DNA from: Argonema galeatum A003/A1
GTDB lineage: Bacteria; Cyanobacteriota; Cyanobacteriia; Cyanobacteriales; Aerosakkonemataceae
NCBI RefSeq assembly: GCF_023333595.1
Contig: NZ_JAIQZM010000036.1
Coordinates: 1 to 62,199, forward strand
Direction: 5' to 3'
DNA length: 62,199 nucleotides
The number at the start of each line of letters is the position of its first letter. Positions within the stretch are counted from its first letter, which is position 1. Of the stretch, positions 62,127-62,199 are shown piece after piece. Both the position numbers and the translations under genes were made by a program. The notes under the pieces are model-generated. The model ran no database searches. It was not told where the DNA came from and was given only the letters and a program-made list of their open reading frames with translations.

Positions 62127-62199
62127 CTGCTACGCATCTAATTTCACAGTCAGTTTTTCTGAGCTTCTTGTGGGATGGGCATCCTGCCCGTCCTTGTAT

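Larger units (their letters stand above)
61638..62199. other. right-edge intergenic region
   Basis: No gene is visible. It holds a decayed relic of the ISL3-type MITE (from 61691), a hairpin AAAGCCTT/AAGGCTTT at 61772-61795, and a heptamer GGGGCTA array at 62097-62126. The GGGTTT/AAACCC string near 61870 is the same repeat core as after gor. Confidence 0.6.

Overview
The window looks like chromosomal DNA of a filamentous, probably non-heterocystous cyanobacterium of the Oscillatoria/Microcoleus/Phormidium type. The evidence is the density of HIP1-like GCGATCGC octamers, heptameric short tandem repeats between genes, and a typical cyanobacterial gene set: heme oxygenase 1, glcD/E/F, a CyaC-type receiver-kinase-cyclase, several Uma2 proteins, the DUF3038/DUF4335 pair, a low-temperature-induced protein and a TPR-linked Ser/Thr kinase. 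No CRISPR array, rRNA or prophage is visible. One tRNA is present, tRNA-Gly(TCC).

Layout. 0-6.4 kb: two-component pair (REC-histidine kinase plus lone receiver), mfd, and a small Mo-nitrogenase C-terminal-like protein. 6.4-13.3 kb (mostly minus): a VWA-macrodomain fusion coupled to a proline-rich small protein, heme oxygenase, gyrB, then miaA (+) and a secreted protein. 13.8-25.8 kb (mostly +): TPR/GT41 glycosyltransferase, Ser/Thr kinase with TPRs, and glycolate dehydrogenase genes glcD ... glcE-glcF split by a GT39-type membrane protein and an HD hydrolase. 26-36 kb: Uma2, WG-repeat lipoprotein, Na+/H+ antiporter, MscS channel, glutathione reductase, a truncated Rpn-type nuclease beside an orphan Phd antitoxin, and a FAD monooxygenase. 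36-37.6 kb: ECF sigma, membrane anti-sigma and Spy/LTXXQ protein in one operon, an apparent envelope-stress module. 37.6-45 kb is a graveyard of mobile and recombined DNA: Tn3 transposase remnant, RHS fragment, ankyrin gene split by a stop codon, 5'-truncated RHS gene, nested ISL3 remnants, secreted SH3 protein with an IS end at its start, a thermonuclease lacking its core, an EF-hand protein and an ISL3-type MITE. 45-62 kb: YqiA-type esterase, hisC, GNAT, cyaC, tRNA-Gly, tandem Uma2 genes, peptide-type ABC permease, apt, DUF3038-DUF4335, and a methyl-accepting chemotaxis protein.

The most unusual signal is how repeats interact with genes. A 131-132 bp terminal-inverted-repeat element carrying a terminator-like hairpin is present three times (27.85, 33.63 and 59.73 kb). 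A second palindromic family (AGGACTTACGCA ends) occurs twice. ISL3-type MITEs occur at 44.8 kb and, as relics, at 37.7 and 61.7 kb. Repeat-derived DNA also sits in frame inside mfd and hisC, supplies the C-terminus of the FAD monooxygenase, and supplies the start codon of the first kinase. The VWA-macrodomain/proline-rich pair at 6.4-8.4 kb is the best candidate for a poorly described protein system.

All calls come from reading the sequence and family knowledge; no search was run.
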